From NCBI GenBank assembly GCA_029983675.1, contig JASBYY010000004.1, positions 10,896-74,895 of the forward strand: DNA of 64,000 nt, given 5' to 3'. Source of the stretch: Bacteroidales bacterium (GTDB lineage: Bacteria > Bacteroidota > Bacteroidia > Bacteroidales > F082). Positions within the stretch are counted from its first letter, which is position 1; every line of letters begins with the position of its first letter. The notes below the pieces were generated by a model, which worked only from the letters and a program-made list of their open reading frames with translations, was not told the DNA's origin and did not search any database. The translations under genes were made by a program, and so were the position numbers. Of this stretch, positions 32,352 through 41,118 are shown in pieces.

Positions 32352-34544
32352 TTACAGCAGGTGCACGCTGACCGTAAGTCCGGCCATGACAATGGACACC
32401 ATGCTCATCAGTTTAATCAAAATGTTGAGCGAGGGTCCTGATGTGTCCTTAAAGGGATCGCCGACCGTATCGCCAACGACAGTAGCCTTGTGACTATCGG
32501 AACCCTTACCGCCAAAGTTCCCTTCTTCAATATACTTCTTGGCATTGTCCCAAGCTCCACCGGCATTCGCCATGAAGACGGCCAGCACGAAACCACAGGC
32601 CAAGCCTCCAATAAGCAGACCGAGCACGCCTGAAACACCCAGTATCAATCCGGTGACAATCGGAACAATGATGGCAAGCATCGACGGGAAAATCATCTCA
32701 TTTTGAGCACCCTTTGTCGAAATGGCAACGCAACGTGCATAATCGGGTTCGGCTTTTCCTTCGAGGATGCCTTTGATTTCATGGAACTGACGACGCACTT
32801 CTTCCACCATCTTTTGGGCGGCACGGCCAACAGCATTCATCGTCAAACCGCAGAACAAAAATGCCATCATGGCTCCAATGAAAACACCCACCAGCACTTT
32901 CGGATTCATCAGGTTGACATTGTAATAATTCATGAAGTCAACCAACGAAGCAGAAGCCGTATTAATTACATCGTCACCTATTTCAAGAGTGGAAGTCCCT
33001 ACACGCACCAAGGCTATCTTGATTTCTTCCACGTATGAAGCCAGCAAAGCCAAGGCCGTCAGAGCAGCGGATCCGATGGCAAAGCCCTTTCCTGTGGCTG
33101 CCGTGGTGTTGCCCAGCGCATCGAGGGCATCGGTACGATGACGCACTTCCTCGCCCAATCCGCTCATCTCGGCATTACCGCCCGCATTGTCGGCAATAGG
33201 GCCATAAGCGTCGGTTGCCAAGGTGATGCCAAGCGTCGAAAGCATTCCGACAGCGGCAATGCCGATTCCATAGAGACCCATGGAAAGGTTGACCGCAGTA
33301 AACTCGATATGAAAACCATTGGCGCACAGATAAGCCAAAATGATGGCCACACCTACCGTGATGACCGGAACCGCCGTAGAAATCATGCCGAGGCCCAGAC
33401 CAGAGATAATGACCGTTGCCGGCCCCGTCTTGGAGCTTTCCGCCACTTTCTGGGTCGGCTTATAGGACTGCGAGGTATAGTATTCTGTAGATTTTCCGAT
33501 GATGACACCGGCAAACAGACCCACAACGACTGAGAACGAAAGCCCAATCCAGTTTTCGATGCCTAAAGCCCAAAAGATGAAGAATGTGGCAACGGCAATC
33601 AGAATCGAACTCGTATTGGTGCCTTTGCTAAGTGCGCCCAATAATTGTTTCATGCCGGCGCCTTCCTTGGTCTTGACCAAGAAAATACCGAGGACCGACA
33701 AGATGACGCCCACAGCGGCAATCAGCATCGGGGCAAACACCGCCTTGAGCTGCATACCTTCTGTGGCCGATGTAGCAAATGCTGACGCTCCCAATGCCAT
33801 GGTTGCCAGAATAGAACCGGCATACGATTCGTAAAGGTCGGCACCCATTCCGGCCACGTCGCCAACGTTGTCGCCAACGTTATCGGCAATGGTGGCGGGA
33901 TTGCGCGGGTCATCCTCTGGAATATTGTATTCCGTTTTTCCAACCAAGTCGGCACCCACGTCGGCAGCCTTTGTATAGATGCCACCGCCCACACGGGCAA
34001 ACAACGCCTGCGTGGAAGCACCCATGCCAAAAGTAAGCATGGTGGTCGTGATGATGATCAGGTGATTTTCCGCCTCGATGAAATAATCAAGGACGATGAA
34101 CCAAACCGACACATCGAGCAACGCCAAACCGACGACCACAAGACCCATGACAGCACCCGAACGAAATGCGACTTTCAAACCGCTGTTCAGCGAAACACGG
34201 GCTGCATTGGCAGTGCGGGCCGAAGCATAAGTGGCTGTCTTCATGCCAAAGAAACCGGCAAGTCCCGAAAAGAACCCTCCCGTGAGGAAAGCAAACCACA
34301 CCCATCCGTTTTGAAGACCGAAAACGGCCATCGCAGCAAAAATGGCTGCCAGACAGATAAATACAATAATAACGACTTTGTACTGCTGCCTCAGGTAAGC
34401 CATGGCTCCCTTACGAACATGTGCGGCAATCTTTTTCATTAAGTCAGTTCCCTCTTCTTCCTTCATCATCTGCTTGTAGAAGATGAAAGCGAATGACAGC
34501 GCAATGATAGAAGCTGCCAAAACACAATAAATGATCCAATTCAT
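32352..34544 (-). CDS. hppA: Membrane-bound pyrophosphatase (H+ and/or Na+ pump)
   Basis: A 730-residue polytopic protein of about 16 helices that couples PPi hydrolysis to ion pumping. The PPi-binding loops are visible as ADVGADLVGKTE and DDPRNPATIADNVGDNVGD, with a third set near the end (DSHKATVVGDTVGDPFKDT). The cation-specificity region reads GNTTAATGKG, with Ala where K+-independent enzymes have Lys, so it belongs to the K+-dependent group. Enzymes of this group include Na+ pumps and, in Bacteroides, a dual Na+/H+ pump. Single gene with a strong terminator. Confidence 0.95.
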   Translation of the reverse strand: MNWIIYCVLAASIIALSFAFIFYKQMMKEEEGTDLMKKIAAHVRKGAMAYLRQQYKVVIIVFICLAAIFAAMAVFGLQNGWVWFAFLTGGFFSGLAGFFGMKTATYASARTANAARVSLNSGLKVAFRSGAVMGLVVVGLALLDVSVWFIVLDYFIEAENHLIIITTTMLTFGMGASTQALFARVGGGIYTKAADVGADLVGKTEYNIPEDDPRNPATIADNVGDNVGDVAGMGADLYESYAGSILATMALGASAFATSATEGMQLKAVFAPMLIAAVGVILSVLGIFLVKTKEGAGMKQLLGALSKGTNTSSILIAVATFFIFWALGIENWIGLSFSVVVGLFAGVIIGKSTEYYTSQSYKPTQKVAESSKTGPATVIISGLGLGMISTAVPVITVGVAIILAYLCANGFHIEFTAVNLSMGLYGIGIAAVGMLSTLGITLATDAYGPIADNAGGNAEMSGLGEEVRHRTDALDALGNTTAATGKGFAIGSAALTALALLASYVEEIKIALVRVGTSTLEIGDDVINTASASLVDFMNYYNVNLMNPKVLVGVFIGAMMAFLFCGLTMNAVGRAAQKMVEEVRRQFHEIKGILEGKAEPDYARCVAISTKGAQNEMIFPSMLAIIVPIVTGLILGVSGVLGLLIGGLACGFVLAVFMANAGGAWDNAKKYIEEGNFGGKGSDSHKATVVGDTVGDPFKDTSGPSLNILIKLMSMVSIVMAGLTVSVHLL

Positions 34545-34658
34545 AAAACTGTGATTAGTGATTTAATTAAGTTAGTTAGATTAATAATAGATTCCAATTA
34601 TCATTCCCCAAACCGTCCCAACCCCTTATTTTTCGCGCTATTTTTCGGTTTGAGAGGA

Positions 34659-34666
34659 CAAAAATA
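34659..34666 (-). promoter_or_regulatory. -7 box of hppA
   Basis: The reverse strand reads TATTTTTG; the 5' leader would be about 110 bases. Confidence 0.45.
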
Positions 34667-34727
34667 AAAACATTTTCTGAAACAAAAAGTAGGTTTCCAC
34701 AGAAAATCAAACGATTGAAAAATAAAT

Positions 34728-34758
34728 TTGCCAGATTCAAACAATGTCCGTACTTTTG
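34728..34758 (+). promoter_or_regulatory. Complete Bacteroidota promoter of the nuclease-thyA-folA operon
   Basis: TTG at 34728-34730, a 20-base spacer, then TACTTTTG at 34751-34758. This is the best full match to the TTG-N19-21-TAnnTTTG consensus in the window. The leader is about 100 bases. Confidence 0.75.
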
Positions 34759-34867
34759 ACGATTGAAGGAAGAAGGTTTCTTTGGGAAACGGCTAACGTC
34801 TTGTTATTGTAAATACTTCAAAACAAATCATTTACATGACATTCGGGGTTGAAGCTACTTTCCCATC

Positions 34868-35485
34868 ATGACCGAATTAATCTCAATGACAATGAACAAG
34901 ATCGCATTAGAAATCAAAGGACTGATGTTCAGCAACTCGCAGACCGGTGCTTACGTGCTGATACTCAGCGACAGGAACTCCCGGCGCAGCCTTCCCATCG
35001 TGATTGGCGGCACCGAGGCTCAAGCCATTGCCGCCGGCATCGAAAACATCAAGGGGAACCGACCGCTTACACACGACTTGTTCAACAAATTCGCCTATAC
35101 GTTTCAAATCCAACTAAAAGAGGTGATCATCAGCCGTTTTCACGAAGGCGTGTTTTATGCCACATTAGTTTGCGAACACCTTGGCGAACTCACCATGCTC
35201 GACGCCCGCCCCTCCGACGCCATCGCATTGGCTGTGCGCAGTGGCTGTAGCATTTCTGCTTATGAATCCGTCATGGAAGAAGCTGGGGTCATCATGGACG
35301 AAAAAGATTTGATGGATGATGATGATGATATTTTTGAAGATTTGGAAAACGCTTCTGACGATCCGGATCAGGACGATCTCGCTAAATTAGAGAGCATGTT
35401 GCGAAAAGCCATCGAAATGGAAGACTACGAAAAAGCCGCCATCCTCCGTGATGAGATTCAAAGAATAAAAGGAGAGCAAGAATAA
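34868..35485 (+). CDS. Bifunctional nuclease family (DUF151) protein with UVR motif
   Basis: A 205-residue protein. The N-terminal 130 residues match the bifunctional nuclease/DUF151 family: NKIALEIKGLMFSNSQTGAY, RRSLPIVIGGTEAQAIA, and DARPSDAIALAVRSG near residue 115. An acidic linker (DDDDDIFEDLE) leads to a C-terminal UvrB/UvrC-type helix pair (LESMLRKAIEMEDYEKAAILRDEI). The start may be ATG 34868 or, as relatives begin near MNKIALEI, ATG 34892. It heads an operon with a nucleoside transporter and thymidylate/folate genes, which fits nucleotide recycling. Confidence 0.88.
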   Translation: MTELISMTMNKIALEIKGLMFSNSQTGAYVLILSDRNSRRSLPIVIGGTEAQAIAAGIENIKGNRPLTHDLFNKFAYTFQIQLKEVIISRFHEGVFYATLVCEHLGELTMLDARPSDAIALAVRSGCSISAYESVMEEAGVIMDEKDLMDDDDDIFEDLENASDDPDQDDLAKLESMLRKAIEMEDYEKAAILRDEIQRIKGEQE

Positions 35486-35533
35486 GTCTGTATCATTTAT
35501 TTAATCATCAGTCATTTACAACCATCAACACAC

Positions 35534-36811
35534 ATGAAAGCCATCAAACTACGACTGATCGTCATGAATTTCCTCCAGTTCTTTGTCTGGGGAGCTTGGA
35601 TGATGACATTGGGGCATTACGGTTTCGTCGAAAAACAATGGAACGGTGCGGAATTCGGCCTCGTTTTTTCCACCATGGGTTTTGCTTCGCTCGTCATGCC
35701 TACTTTGTTTGGCATCATCGCCGACAAATGGAAAGCTAATTATGTCTTCGGTATTCTCCATGCTTTGTTTGGTGTGGCCATGTGCTTCCTGCCCATGATA
35801 GATTCGCCCACCTCCTTCTTCTGGGTGTTGCTGGTCGCCATGTGCTTTTACATGCCCACCATCGGACTCAACAACTCCATCGGCTTCGACATCCTGAAAA
35901 AAGAAGGCAAGGACCCCACCACATACTTTCCCCCTATTCGCGTTTGGGGAACCGTAGGGTTTATCACCGCCATGTGGATTACCAACGTTTTCACCAAAGA
36001 ATGGGGATTTGGATACAGCATCAAAGTGTCGTTCGTCATTGCCGCAATCATGGCGTTTGTACTGTCGTTGTTTTCCTTTGTCTTCATCCCGGTGATCAAC
36101 AAGAATAAAACCTCTGATAATGAGACGACAAACCGCACGCTTATCCAAAAATTGGGATTGGAAGCCTTTGTGCTGTTCAAGCAAAAGAAAATGGCGCTAT
36201 TCTTCATTTTCAGTCTGTTGTTGGGTGCCGCCTTGCAGCTAACCAATGCGTATGGTGACAGTTTCCTGCAAGACAGTTCGGTTTTTCCCAAAGGGGAACT
36301 CATCAATAACTTCTCAACCATTATCCTTTCCATTTCGCAGATTTCCGAAATGCTGTTCATCCTTACCATTCCTTTCGTCATGAAGAAGTTCGGAATAAAA
36401 AAGGTGATGCTTTTCAGCATGATAGCCTGGGTGTTGCGTTTCGGACTATTCGGTCTGGCCGACAACAGCCTGCTCGGATTCATTCTGATCAGCACGTCCT
36501 GCATCATTTACGGCATGGCTTTCGACTTCTTCAATATTTCAGGTGCACTGTTCGTCGAACAAAACACCGACTCGAAAATCCAATCCTCCGCACAAGGCGT
36601 TTTCATGCTCATGACCAATGGAATAGGTGCTGTGCTGGGAAACATCCTTGCCGGATTGGTGATTGCAAAATGGTTTGAAGACCCGATAAGCCACGCCAAA
36701 GACTGGCAGGGCATTTGGCTGACCTTTGCCGCATACGCCTTGGCTGTCGCCATTCTGTTCCTGCTGTTATTCAAATACAAACACAACAATGAATCAACCA
36801 CTAAACACTAA
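35534..36811 (+). CDS. Nucleoside transporter, MFS (NupG-like)
   Basis: A 425-residue, 12-segment transporter. The start KLRLIVMNFLQFFVWGAWMM is typical of NupG-type nucleoside:H+ symporters, with GLVFSTMGFASLVMPTLFG next and a conserved FDFFNISGALFVEQ in the C-terminal half. It likely imports nucleosides. It sits between the nuclease gene and thyA, matching a role in nucleotide salvage. Confidence 0.88.
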   Translation: MKAIKLRLIVMNFLQFFVWGAWMMTLGHYGFVEKQWNGAEFGLVFSTMGFASLVMPTLFGIIADKWKANYVFGILHALFGVAMCFLPMIDSPTSFFWVLLVAMCFYMPTIGLNNSIGFDILKKEGKDPTTYFPPIRVWGTVGFITAMWITNVFTKEWGFGYSIKVSFVIAAIMAFVLSLFSFVFIPVINKNKTSDNETTNRTLIQKLGLEAFVLFKQKKMALFFIFSLLLGAALQLTNAYGDSFLQDSSVFPKGELINNFSTIILSISQISEMLFILTIPFVMKKFGIKKVMLFSMIAWVLRFGLFGLADNSLLGFILISTSCIIYGMAFDFFNISGALFVEQNTDSKIQSSAQGVFMLMTNGIGAVLGNILAGLVIAKWFEDPISHAKDWQGIWLTFAAYALAVAILFLLLFKYKHNNESTTKH

Positions 36812-36817
36812 TACATC

Positions 36818-37180
36818 ATGAAAGTTCAAATTACAATTTGTCCATGGTATCAGACCATGACCATTGATCTCCCCATCCTTCCTGAAGTCGGTATGCACAT
36901 CGATTTGTCCGACACCGATATCAACCGTTACATTGCCAAAGTCAAAGCCGGAGACTATCCCGAAGAATACGGTGTTGCGCTTGCCCCAAGTACACTCGAA
37001 AAAGATGACAAAGGTTACTGGCAGGACCTGTATATCGATACCGAAGTCGCTGAAGTCAATATTGCTTGGGACGATGAAGAAAAAGCCTATCTCCCGCAAA
37101 TCGTCATCGATACCGTTGAGGATGACTTCGACGATGACGAGGACTATGAAGAATATTTCGAAGAGGAAGACGAGAAATGA
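36818..37180 (+). CDS. Acidic conserved hypothetical protein
   Basis: A 120-residue protein starting MKVQITICPWYQTMTIDLPI, with mostly beta-like sequence up to residue 100. It ends in an extremely acidic tail (DDFDDDEDYEEYFEEEDEK). No family recognised. It lies 6 bases after the transporter and 70 before thyA, so it is in the operon. The acidic tail suggests binding to a basic or metal partner; that is a guess. Confidence 0.75.
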   Translation: MKVQITICPWYQTMTIDLPILPEVGMHIDLSDTDINRYIAKVKAGDYPEEYGVALAPSTLEKDDKGYWQDLYIDTEVAEVNIAWDDEEKAYLPQIVIDTVEDDFDDDEDYEEYFEEEDEK

Positions 37181-37250
37181 GCTCCCTCTCCGCACCTTAT
37201 CGGTTTCCCGTTGATTTTCAATGGGAAGCCGATGTAAAACCATGTAATAA

Positions 37251-38078
37251 ATGAAGCAATATCTAGATTTATTGCAACATATTCTGGATCACGGAGTCCG
37301 TAAGAGCGACCGTACGGGCACGGGTACCACCAGTGTTTTCGGCTACCAGATGCGTTTCGACCTTCAGGAAGGTTTTCCCTTGCTTACAACGAAAAAAGTA
37401 CATCTGCGCTCCATTATCTACGAACTGCTCTGGATGCTTCGTGGCGATACCAACGTGAACTACCTTCATGACCATAAAGTCAGTATTTGGGATGAATGGG
37501 CGGATGGCAACGGCGATCTCGGTCCTGTTTACGGAGTGCAATGGCGCAATTGGAACGGCGAACACGTCGATCAGATTGCACAAGTGGTTGAAAGCTTAAA
37601 AAACAACCCTGACAGCCGCCGTCACATTGTCACAGCCTGGAATCCTTCCGTCCTGCCCGACGAGCATTCAAAGAATTTCGCTGCAAATGTGGCCGACGGA
37701 AAGGCTGTGCTTCCACCTTGCCATGCCTTTTTCCAGTTCTATGTGGCCGATGGCAGGCTTTCCTGCCAGCTCTATCAGCGCAGCGCCGACGTTTTTCTCG
37801 GCGTTCCCTTCAACATCGCCTCTTATTCCCTGCTCACCATGATGATGGCACAAGTGACCGGACTCCACGTAGGTGATTTCATACATACTTTTGGCGACGT
37901 TCACATTTATAATAACCATGTCGATCAGGTGAAGCTGCAACTCAGCCGCACCCCGCTCACACTGCCCACCATGCACCTCAACCCCGAAAGAAATGACATC
38001 TTCTCGTTTGAATATGACGATTTCACATTAGAAAACTATAACCCTTACCCACCTATTAAAGGTGAAGTTTCCGTTTGA
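37251..38078 (+). CDS. thyA: Thymidylate synthase
   Basis: Makes dTMP from dUMP using methylene-tetrahydrofolate. The active-site Cys is in LPPCHAFFQFYV. RKSDRTGTGTTSVFG (phosphate-binding Arg), LGPVYGVQWRNW and QRSADVFLGVPFNIASY are all canonical. At 275 residues it is slightly longer than E. coli ThyA. Followed directly by folA, which recycles the dihydrofolate it produces. Confidence 0.97.
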   Translation: MKQYLDLLQHILDHGVRKSDRTGTGTTSVFGYQMRFDLQEGFPLLTTKKVHLRSIIYELLWMLRGDTNVNYLHDHKVSIWDEWADGNGDLGPVYGVQWRNWNGEHVDQIAQVVESLKNNPDSRRHIVTAWNPSVLPDEHSKNFAANVADGKAVLPPCHAFFQFYVADGRLSCQLYQRSADVFLGVPFNIASYSLLTMMMAQVTGLHVGDFIHTFGDVHIYNNHVDQVKLQLSRTPLTLPTMHLNPERNDIFSFEYDDFTLENYNPYPPIKGEVSV

Positions 38079-38079
38079 C

Positions 38080-38598
38080 ATGAACCACAGACCTACCCTT
38101 TCCATCATCGTAGCCTTGGCGCAAAACAGAGCCATTGGGAAAAACGGCACACTGATCTGGCATATCAGCAACGACCTACAGCATTTCAAAAGAATCACGA
38201 CGGGAAAATGCGTGCTGATGGGTTACAACACATATATGTCGCTGCCCCACCAAAAAGCCCTTCCCAATCGTCGCAACATAATTATTTCCAGCCGTTTGGA
38301 TAAAGCACCAGAAGGTTTTGAACTGGCACATTCCATCGATGCTGCCTCGCAGCTATGCGAAAATGAAACCGAAATCATCATCATGGGCGGCGGCACCATC
38401 TACGAGCAAACACTGCCCAAAGCCGACCGGCTTTACCTGACACGCCTCGAAAAAAGTTTTGAAGCCGACACCTATTTCCCCATTGTCAATTATGACGAAT
38501 GGGAACTTGTTGACCTTCAGGTTATTGATGACGACCCCCAAGTGGACTATTCGTACCGCTTTGAGCAGTGGGAGCGAAAAACAGAAGACGAAATCTGA
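38080..38598 (+). CDS. folA: Dihydrofolate reductase
   Basis: Reduces dihydrofolate with NADPH. A 172-residue protein from ATG 38080, one base after the thyA stop; an upstream in-frame ATG inside thyA is less likely. Family blocks: SIIVALAQNRAIGKNGTLIW (substrate/NADP site), GKCVLMGYNTYMSLP, RRNIIISS, IIIMGGGTIYEQTL and LTRLEKSFEADTYFP. Converges on truA 21 bases downstream. Confidence 0.96.
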   Translation: MNHRPTLSIIVALAQNRAIGKNGTLIWHISNDLQHFKRITTGKCVLMGYNTYMSLPHQKALPNRRNIIISSRLDKAPEGFELAHSIDAASQLCENETEIIIMGGGTIYEQTLPKADRLYLTRLEKSFEADTYFPIVNYDEWELVDLQVIDDDPQVDYSYRFEQWERKTEDEI

Positions 38599-38619
38599 GA
38601 ACTACCAAGGTCTTTCCTC

Positions 38620-39384
38620 TCAATTGCTAACGAAAGTGGTCATCCTATTAAAAGGATACGCCACCTCTTCAAGAAACAAGGCATGGGGCGGCATTGACAT
38701 GCCTGCCGAACAACGGTCTTGGTCTTCCAACACTTGCCGAAAACCTTCCAACGTCATTTTACCTTTCCCTACCTCAATAAGCGTTCCCACGATAGCCCGT
38801 ACCATATTGCGCAAAAAACGGTCCGCCTTGATTCGGAACACGAGCATATCGTCTTGCTCAAACCATTTGGCTTCCAATATTTTACATTTGTTCGTCTTAA
38901 CCTGTGTGTGAAGTTTGGAAAAGCTGGTGAAATCCGAATAATCAAAGAGCAAGTCGGCGGCCTTTTGCATGGCTTCTACATCGAGATTGCCATACAAATA
39001 ATAGGCATCATTGGTATGAAACGGATTTTTCGAACGCGAAATATAATAATGGTAAGTGCGCGAAACCGCATTGAAACGGGCATGAAAATCGGGAGCGACC
39101 TCCCAGATGCGGTACACGACAATATCGGCAGGAAGAAACGCATTCAACTGATTGGCAAGCACCTCCGTATTAACAATGCTTTTTTCAGTATCGAAATGAG
39201 CATAAAAATTCCGCGCATGTACGCCCGTATCGGTGCGACCACAACCAATAATACCGGTTTTTTGCCCCAATTTCATGCTCAAACACTTTTCCAGCTCCTC
39301 TTGAACGCTCAGTGCTTCCGGTTGAATCTGATAGCCATGATAGCGCAAACCGTTGTATGCCAAATGTATGAAGTAACGTTTCAT
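38620..39384 (-). CDS. truA: tRNA pseudouridine(38-40) synthase
   Basis: A 254-residue protein from ATG 39384 (MKRYFIHLAYNGLRYHGYQ). The catalytic Asp is in GCGRTDTGVHARN; RFNAVSRTYHYYI and FLRNMVRAIVGTLIEVG are canonical TruA blocks. It modifies the anticodon arm of many tRNAs. The upstream -7 box (39400-39407) rules out the longer frame that begins at 39519. Confidence 0.95.
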   Translation of the reverse strand: MKRYFIHLAYNGLRYHGYQIQPEALSVQEELEKCLSMKLGQKTGIIGCGRTDTGVHARNFYAHFDTEKSIVNTEVLANQLNAFLPADIVVYRIWEVAPDFHARFNAVSRTYHYYISRSKNPFHTNDAYYLYGNLDVEAMQKAADLLFDYSDFTSFSKLHTQVKTNKCKILEAKWFEQDDMLVFRIKADRFLRNMVRAIVGTLIEVGKGKMTLEGFRQVLEDQDRCSAGMSMPPHALFLEEVAYPFNRMTTFVSN

Positions 39385-39399
39385 CACGAACTCTTTGTG

Positions 39400-39407
39400 C
39401 AAAAATA
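39400..39407 (-). promoter_or_regulatory. -7 box of truA
   Basis: The reverse strand reads TATTTTTG, 15 bases before the truA ATG. Confidence 0.6.
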
Positions 39408-39483
39408 GCACTTTTCGCCCCAAGCACACATATCTATTTTCAATCGGCGTTACATTTTTCAATTCGCTTCTATCAAAATATTG

Positions 39484-39491
39484 TACTTTTG
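39484..39491 (+). promoter_or_regulatory. -7 box of aat
   Basis: TACTTTTG, 17 bases before ATG 39509. Confidence 0.6.
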
Positions 39492-39508
39492 CGGTAAGAA
39501 ACACATAT

Positions 39509-40288
39509 ATGAACCGCATCTTTCAATTGAACGATGACAACTGTTGGTTTCCATCGGCAGAGTACGCCAATAGCGAAGGTTTACTGGCATTTGGCGGCGA
39601 CCTTTCGCCGGAACGCCTCATCATTGCTTATGCCAACGGTATCTTTCCATGGTATAATGATGACGAACCCTTACTTTGGTGGTCACTCGACCCCCGTCTC
39701 ATCATGCGTCCCGGAGAAATGAAGGTATCGAAATCATTGCGGCGCACCATTCGCTCCAACAAGTTTGAAAGTCGCATTGACACTGATTTTCTTAATGTTA
39801 TGAAACATTGTGCAGGAACGCCTCGTAAGGATCAGGATGGGACATGGATCAAGGATGAGATGATCGAAGCCTACACCCAGCTTTTTGAGCGCGGCCTCGC
39901 CCACTCTTTCGAAACCTATTGCGATGGCGAGCTTGTCGGCGGATTGTACGGCGTGTCGTTGGGAAAGGTGTTTTGTGGCGAATCCATGTTTCACAATGTC
40001 AGCGACGCATCAAAATTCGCATTCTACCACCTGCACCGCTTTTTGGTTGAACATGATTTTAAACTCATTGATTGTCAGCAAGAAACATCACATTTATTAA
40101 GTCTTGGCGCCCATGCTATTCCACGTTCGGCTTATCTCGAAGAACTATCCGCACTCATTGCCGAGCCGACATTGGTAGGAAACTGGGGCACGGGGCAAAT
40201 CGAACCGCTGACTATCAATATCATACAACCAGAAACCGTTCATTTCCGATCGTTCAGTTTCGATACGGAAATCACCTTGGAAGAATAG
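39509..40288 (+). CDS. aat: Leucyl/phenylalanyl-tRNA--protein transferase
   Basis: Adds Leu or Phe from tRNA to N-terminal Lys/Arg of proteins, marking them for the Clp system (N-end rule). It has FPSAEYANSEGLLAFGGDLS, LIIAYANGIFPWY, WWSLDPRLIM, GGLYGVSLGKVFCGESMF and LIDCQQETSHLLSLGA, all canonical. 259 residues. The ATG at 39509 follows the promoter box; a frame from 39395 would start inside the promoter. Confidence 0.95.
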   Translation: MNRIFQLNDDNCWFPSAEYANSEGLLAFGGDLSPERLIIAYANGIFPWYNDDEPLLWWSLDPRLIMRPGEMKVSKSLRRTIRSNKFESRIDTDFLNVMKHCAGTPRKDQDGTWIKDEMIEAYTQLFERGLAHSFETYCDGELVGGLYGVSLGKVFCGESMFHNVSDASKFAFYHLHRFLVEHDFKLIDCQQETSHLLSLGAHAIPRSAYLEELSALIAEPTLVGNWGTGQIEPLTINIIQPETVHFRSFSFDTEITLEE

Positions 40289-40316
40289 TTACCTTACCAT
40301 AAAAAACACCCTTACC

Positions 40317-41069
40317 ATGAATCAGGACGAACAAATCAAGCAGGCTGCCCAAATCGTGTCGAAAGCCAAAAACATCGTTGCTTTCACGGGTGCCGGAACT
40401 TCGGTAGAAAGCGGCATTCCGCCATTTCGCGGCAAAGGAGGCATCTGGAACAAATACGACCCCGACTCCCTCGACATCGATTTCTATTATAATCACACCA
40501 AGGAATCTTGGAAAGTTATCCGCGAAGTATTTTATAACTTCTTCAATAACAACGATATAAAACCGAACAAGGGGCATTATATACTTGCCAAATGGGAAAA
40601 GGAAGGCCGCCTGATGTCGGTCATCACCCAAAACATAGACAACCTACATGCCATTGCAGGCAACAAGACCATTTATGAGTTTCATGGCAATTCGGCAAGA
40701 TTTGTTTGCACGAAATGCGGCGCAAAAATCAAATCCGACAAAGTGGAAATCACCGAAGATCCACCCATTTGCAAAAAATGTGGCGGATTATTGAAACCTG
40801 ACTTTATTTTCTTTGGCGAAGGCATTCCACAAGACGCCTATTTCAATTCTGTCCAAGCCGCCAAACACTGTGATGTGTTCATCATCATCGGCACATCCGG
40901 TCAGGTCAGCCCCGCCAACATGATTCCGGGAATCGCCAAATCGCACGGTGCGACCATCATTGAAATCAACAGAGAGCCTTCCGCCTATACCGATCGCATT
41001 ACCGACATCTATATCGAGGGAAAATCCGGAGAAATACTTGAAGCTATCGATGGTTTAATTACACGATAA
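40317..41069 (+). CDS. NAD-dependent protein deacylase (sirtuin)
   Basis: A 250-residue sirtuin that removes acyl groups from lysine using NAD. NAD motifs: FTGAGTSVESGIPPFRG and TQNIDNLH; catalytic His in YEFHGNSARF. One zinc ribbon: CTKC...CKKC. It continues PDFIFFGEGIP and GTSGQVSPANMIP. It follows aat by 28 bases and may share its transcript. Confidence 0.94.
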   Translation: MNQDEQIKQAAQIVSKAKNIVAFTGAGTSVESGIPPFRGKGGIWNKYDPDSLDIDFYYNHTKESWKVIREVFYNFFNNNDIKPNKGHYILAKWEKEGRLMSVITQNIDNLHAIAGNKTIYEFHGNSARFVCTKCGAKIKSDKVEITEDPPICKKCGGLLKPDFIFFGEGIPQDAYFNSVQAAKHCDVFIIIGTSGQVSPANMIPGIAKSHGATIIEINREPSAYTDRITDIYIEGKSGEILEAIDGLITR

Positions 41070-41118
41070 TAACTTATTGTATATTAAGCAGTTGTTCGAT
41101 TTCATGCAATAGTTGTTA

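Larger units (their letters stand above)
34545..34867. other. Divergent promoter region of hppA and the nuclease-thyA-folA operon
   Basis: No gene. It holds the two divergent promoters described separately and long leaders on both sides. I see no riboswitch fold I can name. Confidence 0.6.
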
